Assembly: GCF_002632825.1 (NCBI RefSeq)
Contig: NZ_NJAJ01000009.1
Coordinates: 62,001-126,000 of the forward strand
Direction: 5' to 3'
Length of the DNA: 64,000 nt
DNA from: Xenorhabdus stockiae
Lineage (GTDB): Bacteria; Pseudomonadota; Gammaproteobacteria; Enterobacterales; Enterobacteriaceae
Part shown: in pieces, positions 1 to 9,627 of the stretch
Position numbering within the stretch: position 1 is the stretch's first letter
Layout: every line of letters starts with the position of its first letter
The notes under the pieces: model-generated
Told to the model about the DNA's origin: nothing
Database searches by the model: none
Seen by the model: only the letters and a program-made list of their open reading frames with translations
Program-made: the position numbers and the translations under genes

Positions 1-400
1 TCCCCAGTAAAATTCCCGCAGGGCCGAATCGTTCAAAACTAACAATCATATTACCGTCAGAAAACTCTGGCTTAATGAACATCATATAAACACAAATGGA
101 CGTCAGGCCGGCAATCAGGGTATAACGAAAATGATGAAGTTTTTCCATCATCTGATTGGCAATCATAAACGCTGTAATTAAGCCGAGCATGCCAAAGGAA
201 TATTCAGCTATTCGACCAAGATTGGGTAAAAAAGGAAGATAAGAACGAAATACATTATAAAAAAATATCAGTGAACCCGCTAAAATAAACGGGATGTTTT
301 TCTGCATGGAACCAGAAATAGCAGCAACCCATGGTCGTTTAGTGAAATTTTGCATCGCTGGTGCAAACGAATCAGATAACCACGACATAAATGCTTTCAT
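1..400 (-). CDS. PTS lactose/cellobiose-type EIIC permease, N-terminal part (cut by window edge)
   Basis: This is the N-terminal 133 codons of an integral membrane EIIC component of the lactose/cellobiose PTS family, which carries a beta-glycoside or disaccharide across the inner membrane while it is phosphorylated. The reading frame opens at the ATG at 400 (MKAFMSWLSDSFAPAM) and stays open to the window edge. An amphipathic N-terminus is followed by hydrophobic stretches (NIPFILAGSLIFFYNVF and FGMLGLITAFMIANQMM) as expected for the first helices of this family. It lies 89 bp downstream of the EIIB gene on the same strand, so the two are probably one operon. No EIIA gene is visible and it may lie beyond the edge. 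The substrate cannot be told from this fragment. Family assignment is fairly secure; completeness is unknown. Confidence 0.8.
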   Translation of the reverse strand, partial: MKAFMSWLSDSFAPAMQNFTKRPWVAAISGSMQKNIPFILAGSLIFFYNVFRSYLPFLPNLGRIAEYSFGMLGLITAFMIANQMMEKLHHFRYTLIAGLTSICVYMMFIKPEFSDGNMIVSFERFGPAGILLG

Positions 401-489
401 TTTGCATCTCTCTTTATTATTTTCTCTTCCATCAATTGGATATAAATAAAAAACCCCGGTGCTGTAAATAATAATGTTAATGATTCAAT

Positions 490-804
490 TTATTTGTTTA
501 GTGTGGCTATAGCTAATTCCAGCAATGCCTCGCCATCCAGTTTGCCATAGATATTTTGTGGTACGACAATGACGGGAATATTATAAATATCAGCATGTTT
601 CTGGAATTCTTCTTGTTGGGAGGCATAATGAGGGCCAAGAAATAAAATATCGATTACTGAAAAATACTCAGTAACTTCGCTTTCGCTTCTGGCTTCAACA
701 GTAACGGATAATTCTTTTTTTCTGGCAGCATTTCTGGTTTTTGTAGCCAGCATTCCACTGGAAATACCAGCACCACAACACAACATAATAAAAATGGTTT
801 TCAT
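490..804 (-). CDS. PTS lactose/cellobiose-type EIIB component
   Basis: This is a small cytoplasmic EIIB protein of 104 residues, the usual length for stand-alone EIIB of the lactose/cellobiose class. It accepts phosphate from EIIA on a cysteine and passes it to sugar bound to EIIC. The N-terminal phosphate loop reads IFIMLCCGAGISSGML. By comparison with ChbB the second cysteine, Cys10, is the phosphorylation site. The motif DILFLGPHYASQ and the ending YGKLDGEALLELA also match this family. It is the first gene of the leftward operon with the EIIC gene and is transcribed divergently from the PRD regulator at 987, which probably controls it. A ribosome binding site (gaggag) lies just upstream of the ATG. 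Confidence 0.88.
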   Translation of the reverse strand: MKTIFIMLCCGAGISSGMLATKTRNAARKKELSVTVEARSESEVTEYFSVIDILFLGPHYASQQEEFQKHADIYNIPVIVVPQNIYGKLDGEALLELAIATLNK

Positions 805-986
805 ATAAACTCCTCATTATTTTGTCGCTAATTGATTTTTGTTTTCGGATATATAAACTACTATCTTAAATTCGGATTTAATATTCAATTATCTGTTTTC
901 ACTTGAGGAGGGCAATTTTCTGTTTTTTTAATTGGTTTAATTTGTAAGTTTTAAGCGTTACTTGTTCATTTAACAGGGGGGTTATA

Positions 987-2906
987 ATGCTAAGGCCTAA
1001 GCAGAAAGAATTATTGAATTACTTAATGGAACAAAATAACCCGGTTTTAGCCGTTAAATTATCTCAGGTTTTAAATGTTTCAATCAGAACTGTCAAAAAC
1101 TATGTGCTGGAAATTAATGAATCCTACAGGAGTAAAATCATTATCTCCGGACGTTCAGGGTATGTTTTATCATCTGATTCAAATCTTAAATTGAAGCAAA
1201 AACTCAGTGATTTTCCGAGAACCTATCAGGAAAGAGCATGTTATCTGATTAAGTCTATTCTGTTATTCAGGAAAAGTAATAAAATTTATGATCTCAGTGC
1301 AGATTTATATATCAGTGATTCAACTTTAAAATCAGTGATATATAAAATGAATGGTTCCTTTGAAAAATTTAATGTCAGGTTCTTATGCAAAAATAACCGC
1401 TTTGAAATTATAGGCTCTGAGCTGGACTTAAGAGAGTTAGCCTATCATACCATCATGGAGCAGGCAGACTACAGAACTCTGGATTTGAAAAAATTGGTAA
1501 TATTATTCGGGGAACAGCAGGTTGAAATTATATCTGATATTATTGCGCAGGTATTTAATAATCGGGGCTACTCTGTTTATGAACTCTCATATACAAATCT
1601 TGTGCTGCGCTTTTTGATACTGCTCAAGCGATTAAATTATGGCAAGTATTTAAAAAACCAATTGGCCTTTATAGAAGAAAATCAGGGATTAAAATCAATA
1701 ACAGAAGAGCTGTGTGACAGGTTACAAGATACTTTTAATACTCCTATAGAAGAGAATGAGAGAAAATTTTGTTACACCTTACTGAAAATCAATACCAATA
1801 TTACTCAGACAGGGAAAAGTAAATTAATTGAATCAGACAAAGCGGATTTATATCAGCTTTCCAGACAGCTCGCTGAATCGGTAGCAGAGCATTATTTGAT
1901 TAATTTAGCAACGGATGATTTTATTTCATTATTCTGTTTGCATATTGCAGGTCTGAAAATACGCTTGCAGCACAATGTTCATACCAGAAACCCTATGTTG
2001 GATATGATAAAAAAAGAATGTCGTACTGTTTTTGATATCGCTGTTTTTATTTCCTTACAATTAAATGAGTTTTTTGGTAATAAACTGAATGAAGATGAGA
2101 TTTCTTTTCTTGCTTTACATGTTGGTGCTGAATTTGAACGACAAAAAACTAAAGGCCACAAAGTACAGACAGTACTTTTATGTCCGGGCTATAAGGGCAT
2201 TGAAAACAAAATATACCACCAGTTATTACGTGATTTTGGTGATGAAATAAATATTATTAAAATAATATCACAGCCTTCTGAACTGGAGTGTTTTGAATTT
2301 GAGTTATTGATTACAACTATAAATATTCCTTTCAGTCATAAATATGAAACAGTGTGTATCTCTCCTTTTCAGATGCGAGATAGGCGTGCACAGTTGCTTG
2401 GTAAAATTGATATCGCTAATGCGAACAGGAAAAGAAGAGCGCTACAACGTAATTTTGACCTGTTTTTTGAACCTGGATTGTTCTGGTTTGAACCCGGTTT
2501 TCAGCATAGGGATGAACTTATCGATGTGCTCTGCCAGACTATGTTTGCAAAGGGCTATACTGAGGCCGATTTTGTCAGCTATGTTTATCAGCGGGAAAGC
2601 GCTTCTTCAACTGCGTTTGGTATGCTGGCATTACCGCATTCAGCAAAGATGGATGCGATAAAGACCGGTGTTGCAGTCGCTATCAGCCCAAAAGGTATTC
2701 TCTGGGGGGAAAGTGAGCGTGTACATGTTGTTTTTTTGATTGCGATAAACAGAATCGACAGGGCGTGTTTTGCGGAGTGTTATGATGCGTTATTGGATGT
2801 TTTCAGTCAGGATGAAATGATTAATCAGCTAAATAAAATAACTTGCTTTGAACAGTTTCGGAGAATCTTCATCAGATCAGGTGATAATGTTGATATTGAA
2901 AGATGA
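987..2906 (+). CDS. BglG/LicR-type PTS-regulated transcriptional activator
   Basis: This 639-residue multidomain regulator controls sugar uptake genes in response to PTS phosphorylation. It begins with a helix-turn-helix region (residues about 1-60, with SQVLNVSIRTVKNYV) and a second winged-helix-like stretch. PRD-type helical domains lie at about residues 180-390 (for example LFCLHIAGLKIRL and EDEISFLALHVGAEFER), followed by an EIIB-like region with a cysteine (TVLLCPGYKG). The C-terminus is a fructose-type EIIA domain from about residue 500, with the phosphorylatable histidine near 551 (MLALPHSAKM). The start ATG follows a strong Shine-Dalgarno (aggggggt). It is divergent from the EIIB/EIIC genes, so those are the likely targets. 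Its own EIIA domain is probably regulatory, but it could also donate phosphate to the adjacent transporter. Confidence 0.88.
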   Translation: MLRPKQKELLNYLMEQNNPVLAVKLSQVLNVSIRTVKNYVLEINESYRSKIIISGRSGYVLSSDSNLKLKQKLSDFPRTYQERACYLIKSILLFRKSNKIYDLSADLYISDSTLKSVIYKMNGSFEKFNVRFLCKNNRFEIIGSELDLRELAYHTIMEQADYRTLDLKKLVILFGEQQVEIISDIIAQVFNNRGYSVYELSYTNLVLRFLILLKRLNYGKYLKNQLAFIEENQGLKSITEELCDRLQDTFNTPIEENERKFCYTLLKINTNITQTGKSKLIESDKADLYQLSRQLAESVAEHYLINLATDDFISLFCLHIAGLKIRLQHNVHTRNPMLDMIKKECRTVFDIAVFISLQLNEFFGNKLNEDEISFLALHVGAEFERQKTKGHKVQTVLLCPGYKGIENKIYHQLLRDFGDEINIIKIISQPSELECFEFELLITTINIPFSHKYETVCISPFQMRDRRAQLLGKIDIANANRKRRALQRNFDLFFEPGLFWFEPGFQHRDELIDVLCQTMFAKGYTEADFVSYVYQRESASSTAFGMLALPHSAKMDAIKTGVAVAISPKGILWGESERVHVVFLIAINRIDRACFAECYDALLDVFSQDEMINQLNKITCFEQFRRIFIRSGDNVDIER

Positions 2907-2931
2907 GGATTTTGTTAATTATTAAAAAGCA

Positions 2932-2961
2932 GGCGTTGATTTTTATTATAACCTCAACGCC
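2932..2961. terminator. Hairpin terminator between convergent regulator genes
   Basis: An 8-bp perfect stem (ggcgttga / tcaacgcc) with a 14-nt AT-rich loop is followed by aattctttt on the plus strand. It sits between the rightward PTS regulator and the leftward TetR gene and probably serves the former, perhaps both. Confidence 0.55.
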
Positions 2962-2999
2962 AATTCTTTTGCTGTGAAATAAAATTAGAATGGAAAGGT

Positions 3000-3638
3000 T
3001 TATTTCTTATCTGAACCAATAGATATTAATTTTATTATTGCTGTAATCTGTGGTGAAACATCTGTTTCTGGTAAAGGCGGGATCAGCCCTAATACCATTT
3101 TCCTAAGTGGTTCAGAAATGACCATGGAAATAGCCAGCTCACTGAAAGTATTATAATTAAACTTATTTAACACTCCTTGCTCATGTTGATTGTTTAACCA
3201 GCTTTCTAAAATAACTTTACTGTTTTCGATACCGCTTTTTTGATACTTTTCCAGTAAAGTATTGCGATGAGGGAAATCAGACTGTAATAATTTAAATAAC
3301 CCCACTTCATTTTCAGACAAATACTTATCAGAAATATCCTTTAAATATTTTTCTAATAATATTATCACTTGATGGGAAGTACTGGCATTTTTGGTTAGAG
3401 ATGGAGGGGAATTATCTTGCCAGTCTAATACAACTTGCTCAATTAGTTCTTCTCTGTTTTTAAAAAAACGGTAAAGTGTTTTTTTGGCGATTTTAGCTTT
3501 TTGGGCAATAACATCCATGGTTGTTTTGTTATAGCCCTGATTTAGCAAGAGAGAAAGAGTAATATCATGAATTTTTTGGCGTATTTCTGATTCTGGAATT
3601 GCTGGTCTGCCTCGTGCTCGCGGGTAGTTTTCTGCCAT
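3000..3638 (-). CDS. TetR/AcrR-family transcriptional regulator
   Basis: This 212-residue protein has the layout of TetR repressors. An N-terminal helix-turn-helix domain is visible (residues about 18-65, ITLSLLLNQGYNKTTMDV followed by IAQKAKIAKKTLYRFFKNRE) and the C-terminal ligand domain is diverse. The N-terminus carries an ARGRPAIP arm of the kind that contacts the minor groove. Such proteins repress nearby or unlinked genes until they bind a small molecule; the ligand and target are not evident here. It ends 38 bp after the hairpin that follows the PTS regulator and is convergent with it. Its upstream region faces the porin gene at 4182, so the shared 543-bp intergenic region might be its operator region. 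Confidence 0.88.
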   Translation of the reverse strand: MAENYPRARGRPAIPESEIRQKIHDITLSLLLNQGYNKTTMDVIAQKAKIAKKTLYRFFKNREELIEQVVLDWQDNSPPSLTKNASTSHQVIILLEKYLKDISDKYLSENEVGLFKLLQSDFPHRNTLLEKYQKSGIENSKVILESWLNNQHEQGVLNKFNYNTFSELAISMVISEPLRKMVLGLIPPLPETDVSPQITAIIKLISIGSDKK

Positions 3639-4181
3639 TTTAGCACCTTATAGGTTGTTAATATTTATTGTACTGGATTGGCGTTGTTCATTTAAAAATA
3701 TAAGGAATGCTCCCTCGGAATAAAAGGAAATATCCCAATTTCCACGAAATACAGAACTCTTCGGCAGTTGTCAATATTTACAATAAGTGATTATCATGTG
3801 GCCCATAATACTTAACAGTGAAAAATGCTGTTTAGAGTTATATCGTCTCTTTTTCATTACTGGCCTGATTTTTTATAACTTACTGTTTTTAATAACTAAT
3901 TGACATAATTGATGCTATTAGAGTATTGAATCTCTGCTCATTACGTGACCTGCTTCACAGGATAGCACTTTTGGATAAATTTTGTTAGCAAAAGGTTAAA
4001 TTGGATCTTAGTATCGCTATTGCTAATTACAAAATTAACCATAAAGTAACAAAGATTGCTAAATGTTAATCCGCCTAATTAATCTTTTGGGAAATTTCTT
4101 TATTGAATAAGTGTTTCTTAGAAAGTGTATTTCATGGCGGTGGCAAAAGGTAAAATAACAATACAAGTGAGGACCATAATA
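3639..4181. promoter_or_regulatory. AT-rich divergent regulatory region between tetR-type gene and porin
   Basis: This 543-bp intergenic stretch holds the divergent promoters of the TetR-type gene and the porin. Besides a CRP-like site at 3944-3959, I see no gene. A ribosome binding site (gtgagga) lies at 4167-4173, which decides the porin start. It is very AT-rich, as is common upstream of enterobacterial porin genes. Confidence 0.5.
3944..3959. promoter_or_regulatory. Candidate CRP (cAMP receptor protein) site
   Basis: The sequence reads CGTGA-cctgct-TCACA. It differs in a single base from the consensus half sites TGTGA-N6-TCACA. It lies about 220 bp upstream of the porin start codon. No binding has been shown; the assignment rests on the motif alone. 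Confidence 0.45.
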
Positions 4182-5345
4182 ATGACAAAACACAACGTAA
4201 TAGCAATGGCAATAGCAATGGCAATTCCGGCTTGTTTTATAACTGGGACTGCAAATGCGGCTGAAATTTATAATAAGGATGGTAATAAAATAGATTTATA
4301 TGGCAAAGCTGAAGTTCAGCGTTATTTTGCTAAATCAAAAAGCAAAGAAGCAGGGGATAATTCCTTTGGTCGTATTGGTATTAGAGGAACTACCCAGCTT
4401 ACAGATTCTATTTCCGGGTATGGGCGCTGGGAATTCAATATGGGTGCCAGTAGAACTGAAGTTGAAAGCAGCCAATTTGCAAGAACGCGTCTGGCTTTTG
4501 TCGGTTTTAAACTGGGTGAGTACGGCACACTGGATTATGGGCGTAACTTTGGTGTTGTCTATGATGCTAACGCTCTGACAGATATGATGACTGTGTTTGG
4601 TGGGGATAGTATGGCCGCCACTGAGAACTTCATGATGGGCCGTGCAACAGGGTTGTTAACTTATCGTAATACTGACTTTTTCGGGTTAGTAAACGGTTTG
4701 AATTTCGCCCTGCAATATCAGGCTAAGAATGATGGCGGAACCCTAAATACCCGTAATGATATTGCGCGGCAGAATGGTGATGGTGTCGGTCTTTCCAGCT
4801 CCTATAATTTGGGGCATGGTTTTACTGTAGCTGCTTCTTATGGCAATTCTAACCGTACTACAGATCAGAAAAACGGTACTGCATCAGCTAAGGTGCTGGC
4901 AAAAGGGAACAAAGCAGAAGCCTGGCTGGTATCAGCAAAATACGATAAAAATAACGTTTATCTGGCCGCTATGTACGGAGAAGCGCGTAACCTGACCCGA
5001 TTTGGCAGCTCAGTGGATAACCGCGTGATGTTCGCAAACAAAACTGAAAACATCGAGTTAACCGCTCAGTATCAATTTGATTTTGGTCTGCGTCCGGGGA
5101 TTGCTTATGTTTACTCCAAAGGTAAAGATTTAGGTAAGGATCTGGGTGAGAATAATCTGTTAACAAACAAAAATTCTGAAGATTTGGTGAAGTATATTTC
5201 TGTCGGTGCATCTTATAATTTCAACAAAAATCTGGGCACCTATGCTGAATATCAGATTAATCTTCTGAAAGATAATGCTTTCACAAAAGCAACTAAGCTT
5301 AATACTGATAACGTAATGGGTGTTGGCCTCGTATATCGTTTCTGA
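4182..5345 (+). CDS. Outer-membrane general porin (OmpC/OmpF family)
   Basis: This encodes a trimeric beta-barrel porin for passive uptake of small hydrophilic solutes. I chose the ATG at 4182 because it follows the ribosome binding site gtgagga and gives a clean signal peptide (hydrophobic AMAIAMAIPACFITG, cleavage after TANA). The mature protein starts AEIYNKDGNKIDLYGK, the hallmark of enterobacterial OmpC/OmpF/PhoE. Other family signs are YGRWEFNM, RLAFVGFKLGEYGTLDYGRN in strands 3-5, and a constriction loop with VFGGDS. The last residue is phenylalanine (GVGLVYRF), the BAM recognition signal. Length is 387 residues, slightly longer than E. coli OmpF. It is followed by a strong hairpin. 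An upstream in-frame ATG at 4125 is unlikely to be used because it would hide the signal peptide. Confidence 0.93.
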   Translation: MTKHNVIAMAIAMAIPACFITGTANAAEIYNKDGNKIDLYGKAEVQRYFAKSKSKEAGDNSFGRIGIRGTTQLTDSISGYGRWEFNMGASRTEVESSQFARTRLAFVGFKLGEYGTLDYGRNFGVVYDANALTDMMTVFGGDSMAATENFMMGRATGLLTYRNTDFFGLVNGLNFALQYQAKNDGGTLNTRNDIARQNGDGVGLSSSYNLGHGFTVAASYGNSNRTTDQKNGTASAKVLAKGNKAEAWLVSAKYDKNNVYLAAMYGEARNLTRFGSSVDNRVMFANKTENIELTAQYQFDFGLRPGIAYVYSKGKDLGKDLGENNLLTNKNSEDLVKYISVGASYNFNKNLGTYAEYQINLLKDNAFTKATKLNTDNVMGVGLVYRF

Positions 5346-5361
5346 TAATAGCTGAAGTAAT

Positions 5362-5390
5362 GAGCCTCAATGGTGCTGTCATTGAGGCTC
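5362..5390. terminator. Bidirectional-type hairpin between porin and rdgC
   Basis: A perfect 11-bp stem (gagcctcaatg / cattgaggctc) with a 7-nt loop stands between the convergent porin and rdgC genes. Neither side has a strong T tract, so termination efficiency is uncertain. Confidence 0.55.
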
Positions 5391-5403
5391 TACCCGATAT
5401 AAA

Positions 5404-6315
5404 TTAGCTTTCTGCTTCACCACCCAGAGCATCAATCGTATTTTTTATCAGCGCACTTAACTCACCCGTCATCAGCGTAAAATCGGCATCAAATCGCTGG
5501 GCGACATCTTCACGATCAATATCGTCATTCTGGTCACGTAATGTTTCGCTGAACTTTATACGCTTGTAAGAGCCATCATCTGACAACATGAACTGAATCC
5601 GTTCTTCCCAGTCCAGCGCCAGTTTGGTGACATATTTCCCGGATTCAATGTGCGTTGCTATTTCGTCAGATACTAACTCCTGTTTCTTACAGCGGATAAC
5701 TCCACCTTCTTCCAGAATGGCTTTCAATTCTGCTTCATCCATCAGAGCATAACCCGCAGGCAGGTCTCCTGAACGAACCCATTCAGTTAATGTTAACTCA
5801 ATAGGATCAGCAAACGTCAGAGGAACGACAGGCAATGAACCCAGCGTTTTTCTGAGCAATGCCAGATTATCCTCAGCGCGCTTGGCACTGGCGGAATCAA
5901 CAATAATCAGATGGTTAACAGTATCTATCCAGATATAAGTCTGGCTGAAACGGCTGAATGCCCTTGGCAATAAAGTATGAATCACTTCATCTTTCAGCGA
6001 GTCTTTCTCGGTTTTTTTTAATTTCCGGTGTTGTTCTCCTTCCAGACGGGCAATTTTGGCCTGAAGTTCCTGTTTAATGACCGGAGAAGGCAACATTTTT
6101 TCTTCTTTGCGTGCACAGATCAGGATCTGATTACCTGCTGCATGTGTTAGTGCTTCACCATGAGCACCCATTGGCGGAACCCAGCCTGTTTTCATCATAT
6201 CCTGACTGCCACATGGGGTGAATGCCAGTGGGCTTAATTGTTTTTCCAGTTCATCCGCAGAAAGCGATATTTCTCGGTTTAAACGGTAAATCATTAAATT
6301 TTTGAACCATAACAT
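5404..6315 (-). CDS. rdgC: Recombination-associated protein RdgC
   Basis: RdgC is a ring-shaped DNA-binding protein of the nucleoid that restrains RecA-mediated recombination. The 303-residue product matches the E. coli protein in length and throughout its sequence. Recognisable stretches are [12 protein letters not shown] at the start, [52 protein letters not shown] and the ending [17 protein letters not shown]. It is divergent from mak, the same arrangement as in E. coli, with 295 bp between the starts. It converges with the porin gene. No oddities are seen and the assignment is secure. Confidence 0.97.
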   Translation of the reverse strand: MLWFKNLMIYRLNREISLSADELEKQLSPLAFTPCGSQDMMKTGWVPPMGAHGEALTHAAGNQILICARKEEKMLPSPVIKQELQAKIARLEGEQHRKLKKTEKDSLKDEVIHTLLPRAFSRFSQTYIWIDTVNHLIIVDSASAKRAEDNLALLRKTLGSLPVVPLTFADPIELTLTEWVRSGDLPAGYALMDEAELKAILEEGGVIRCKKQELVSDEIATHIESGKYVTKLALDWEERIQFMLSDDGSYKRIKFSETLRDQNDDIDREDVAQRFDADFTLMTGELSALIKNTIDALGGEAES

Positions 6316-6381
6316 GCGGTTACCCCATATTTATGCATTGTGACAAACGTCATATAAACGTTATTTGAAAAGCGTAGCTGT

Positions 6382-6400
6382 GCATGATAACGAATCATGC
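6382..6400. promoter_or_regulatory. Dyad symmetry between rdgC and mak
   Basis: A perfect 7-bp inverted repeat with a 5-bp spacer (GCATGAT-aacga-ATCATGC) lies about 65 bp upstream of rdgC and 210 bp upstream of mak. The geometry suits a dimeric repressor, but no regulator can be named. Confidence 0.3.
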
Positions 6401-6610
6401 GGTGAAGCCCTAGCAATTCATCCCCGTCGTTTTGTAGGTTTTCTTTTTGTTGTTTATGCACAATTCTGAAAACAAACGTCCAATTCCTAAAACAAAGTGA
6501 CGTTATAGTTCTTGATTGTTAATGCTGCTCAGGCAATGATCCTGTAACAACACGATCCAGTTAGGCTGAAAAATTCAGCTAACGGTTAACCACAGAGAAA
6601 AAGGTAAGCT

Positions 6611-7525
6611 ATGCGTATAGGTATTGATCTTGGTGGAACCAAGATTGAAGTGATCGCATTGGGCGATCAGGGAAAAGAGCTGTTTCGTAAGCGGGTAGAT
6701 ACTCCCCGCAACGATTACCCGCAGACTTTGGCTGCGATTGCCGGTTTGATAGCAGACGCAGAACAGGCAACTGGTCAGAGAGGAACAATCGGGATTGGTA
6801 TTCCGGGTGCAATTTCACCTTTTACCGGAAAAGTTAAAAATGCCAATTCTGTCTGGCTGAATGATCAGGTACTGGACAGAGATATTTCTGCCCTGTTAGG
6901 GCGCGAAGTCCGGGTTGCTAATGATGCGAACTGTCTGGCTGTATCAGAAGCGACTGATGGTGCGGCGGCAGGTAAACAAATGGTATTTGCGGTTATTGTC
7001 GGGACTGGCTGTGGCTCGGGTCTGGCATTTGATGGCAGAGTCCATGCGGGTGGAAATGGTCTGGCTGGAGAGTGGGGTCATAACCCGTTGCCGTGGATGG
7101 ATGATGAAGACCGTGCATATCAGGAAGAGGTGCGTTGTTTCTGTGGTAAACCTGGTTGTACCGAGATGTTTGTATCGGGAACCGGCTTTATGAGAGATTA
7201 TTTCCGCGCCAGTAGTATACACAAAAAAGGCCATGAAATCATGGAGGCCGTGGCACAAGGGGATAAAATCGCAGAACTGGCTATCCAGCGTTATGAAAGA
7301 CGTCTGGCGAGGGCATTGGCACAGGTCGTTAACTTGCTTGATCCCGATGTTATTGTCTTGGGCGGTGGTATGAGTAATGTTGATCGTCTTTATCAGACTC
7401 TGCCCGGATTAGTCAGCGAGTGGGTGTTTGGTGGCGAGTGTGCAACACCTATCAAAAAAGCGCTGCATGGTGATTCCAGTGGAGTGCGCGGAGCTGCGTG
7501 GTTATGGCCTCATTCTCATAAATAA
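6611..7525 (+). CDS. mak: Fructokinase, ROK family
   Basis: Mak is a manno(fructo)kinase of the ROK family that phosphorylates free fructose or mannose in the cytoplasm with ATP. The 304-residue protein starts with the phosphate-binding motif [11 protein letters not shown]. It carries the catalytic aspartate in VANDANC (Asp105) and a second nucleotide motif [13 protein letters not shown]. The ROK zinc site is His157 with CFCGKPGC (Cys176, Cys178, Cys183). The C-terminal [10 protein letters not shown] closes the ATP site. Its place beside rdgC in divergent orientation is the same as in E. coli (formerly yajF). The ATG at 6611 follows an aaaaaggta ribosome binding site. Confidence 0.95.
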   Translation: MRIGIDLGGTKIEVIALGDQGKELFRKRVDTPRNDYPQTLAAIAGLIADAEQATGQRGTIGIGIPGAISPFTGKVKNANSVWLNDQVLDRDISALLGREVRVANDANCLAVSEATDGAAAGKQMVFAVIVGTGCGSGLAFDGRVHAGGNGLAGEWGHNPLPWMDDEDRAYQEEVRCFCGKPGCTEMFVSGTGFMRDYFRASSIHKKGHEIMEAVAQGDKIAELAIQRYERRLARALAQVVNLLDPDVIVLGGGMSNVDRLYQTLPGLVSEWVFGGECATPIKKALHGDSSGVRGAAWLWPHSHK

Positions 7526-8377
7526 CCGCATATTGCCCTTTATTTTTTCTGAAAGATGAAGGGCATACCATTTAGACCGATGAATAAACATAATGTATAA
7601 GACATTTCTTTTTGTCTTTGGCTGATTGCGTGTAAAAAAATAAATTTTACCTTAACCTGACTTAAGTTAAATTTTCAATTTAATGCATGAGTTGTATTTC
7701 TATGTTACGGGTAATAACAAAAATAAAAGTGCAATCAATGCGTATTATTAATCATATGTTTTTTATAATAATAAAAATATATTTCGATTGAGGTTGATTA
7801 AATATATTCATTGAATTTAATTTTATGAGTTTTTATAGATTATAAAAAAATCGATTTATTAAATTGTGAATAATAAAAATTAATATAAAGAATACATTTT
7901 TTGTGCTGTGGTAAAAATAGTCTGTAATGATGATATTTAAACGATGAAAGGCTGTTTTATGATTCATGTCACATATTAGTGTAAATTTTTTCTAACCTGT
8001 TTTAATTAGTGTGCACCCCTTCACGAAAAACATTGTTTTCTTTAGTTATTATAAATGCGTGTAATGGGATGAATACAGCACACGAACTTAATACATCAAT
8101 GTAGTACAACATGATATTGGAGATTTAATTCTCCTGTTTTTTATTTTTCACTTTCATTTTTTAATCTTATTGCTGGTTAAATATGGCATGTTATAAATAT
8201 TCTAACGAGGAAATTTCATTAGAAATAATAATCAATAATACTGATTCTATCATTTTTTAAACACGTCTTTTATTTTCACGAAAATAGTGACGGGTTTTTA
8301 TTGCCCTGAATATATTGCGCACAGTTCGTGATAGCGGGACGTATTACCTAAAAATTAATCTTTGTGGGTGTCTTATT
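7526..8377 (+). other. Long AT-rich intergenic region upstream of the second porin
   Basis: This 852-bp stretch contains no convincing gene. A weak hairpin (tgccctt at 7534-7540 with aagggca at 7559-7565) may end the mak transcript. The remainder is extremely AT-rich with many poly-A/T tracts, of the kind bound by H-NS, and must hold the promoter of the porin at 8378. The porin start has only a weak ribosome binding site (gggtg). Confidence 0.4.
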
Positions 8378-9553
8378 ATGAAAAGCATGAAGCCATTGGC
8401 TGCATTAATTGGATTATTGGTTATTTCTGGCAGCGCTGGTGCCGTTACGGTTTACAATGACAAGGGAACCAAAGTCGATTTGATTGGGCAGTTTCGTCTG
8501 AAGGCAAAAACCACCAGTCAGGATCGCGATATCAATATTCGCGATGATGGCAGCCGCATTGGTATTGGTGGTAGTCATCAATTAACCAGAGATATTCGCG
8601 TATTTGGTAAAATGGAATGGGGTTCAGATACTCAAAGATCAAATAGCGATAATTCTAAAACCAGTTTTGAAATGTACAATCGTCTTGGTTATATCGGCGC
8701 ATCCCATCGTGATTATGGCCAGATTCAATTAGGCCGGACTTATATTCCTATTGATTGGGTAAAAAAATCCAGCTACGGCTATGGCAACACAGGCGTATTT
8801 TATTTCAGTGATGTCCTGAGCCGTGCAACAGGCTACAGCAATGACGGGGTGGGCAAAAACAATTTCGTAACCCGCCTGCCGCAAACAATTTTTATTCAGA
8901 CCAACAGTTATGAAGGCTTTAAGCTTGCTGCCACTTACAGTGGTAAATCCGGTTCAGATAAAGATCGCCAGCATGGTGATTTGCGCCACGCCTATTCTGT
9001 TGTTGGTTTCTATGAATCAAAGTTTGGCCTGAAATTTGATGCTGGTTACTCCGCGGCAACGGGAGAAGCACACCGAAAAATAGCGGGTGGCGAGCGTAAA
9101 GTTGCTGATGTTTCCCCACAAGACAGTTTACTGGCTTTTGGTATGGAATATTACTTCCCCGGACGTGAATTCTCTGTTGGTGTGGATTACGGACAGGCAC
9201 GTTCCCGCAACTCAGGCATGATTTATCAGGAAGGCGGAAACAGTAAACTCAGTTCCAATTCCGTCAAAGGAAACTGGAAAGCAAACCTGTATGGCCTGGG
9301 TGCGAAATGGCACTGGGATAAAATTGAAAGCGGCATGTATGCAGGTTATTACCTGCGTGACGGTGATTCCAACACATTCAACTATAAAAAACAGACTTAC
9401 ACCGTTGGTTTAGATAAACGTTTTTCTGTTTCTCAGTACAATAGCATACGTCTGTTTGTTGAAGCGGCATATGATGATGCCCGCAGTGACAACCCGGTTT
9501 ACAGAGATAAGAAACAGACCATTCTGGAAACCGGTGCACGTTTGTTTTTTTAA
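8378..9553 (+). CDS. Outer-membrane porin, divergent Gram-negative porin family member
   Basis: This 391-residue outer-membrane beta-barrel has a signal peptide (MKSMKPLAALIGLLVISGSA, cleavage near AGA-VTVY) and a mature start VTVYNDKGTKVDLIGQFRLK that parallels the OmpC/OmpF pattern. Strand motifs include SRIGIGGSHQLTRDIRVFGK and RLGYIGASHRDYGQIQLGRT. It ends in ARLFF, with the C-terminal phenylalanine needed for barrel insertion. It is clearly diverged from the porin at 4182. It lies only 74 bp before the cpdB start and points the same way, so it may let nucleotides or other anionic substrates reach the periplasmic nucleotidases encoded next to it. That role is inferred from position only. 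An upstream in-frame start at 8315 would spoil the signal peptide. Confidence 0.87.
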   Translation: MKSMKPLAALIGLLVISGSAGAVTVYNDKGTKVDLIGQFRLKAKTTSQDRDINIRDDGSRIGIGGSHQLTRDIRVFGKMEWGSDTQRSNSDNSKTSFEMYNRLGYIGASHRDYGQIQLGRTYIPIDWVKKSSYGYGNTGVFYFSDVLSRATGYSNDGVGKNNFVTRLPQTIFIQTNSYEGFKLAATYSGKSGSDKDRQHGDLRHAYSVVGFYESKFGLKFDAGYSAATGEAHRKIAGGERKVADVSPQDSLLAFGMEYYFPGREFSVGVDYGQARSRNSGMIYQEGGNSKLSSNSVKGNWKANLYGLGAKWHWDKIESGMYAGYYLRDGDSNTFNYKKQTYTVGLDKRFSVSQYNSIRLFVEAAYDDARSDNPVYRDKKQTILETGARLFF

Positions 9554-9627
9554 TTGAATAAATTCTTTCTAAGAAAAATGTTATGGGAGAGCTTTTACCG
9601 GTTCTCCTCTCTACAAAGGGGTATAAC

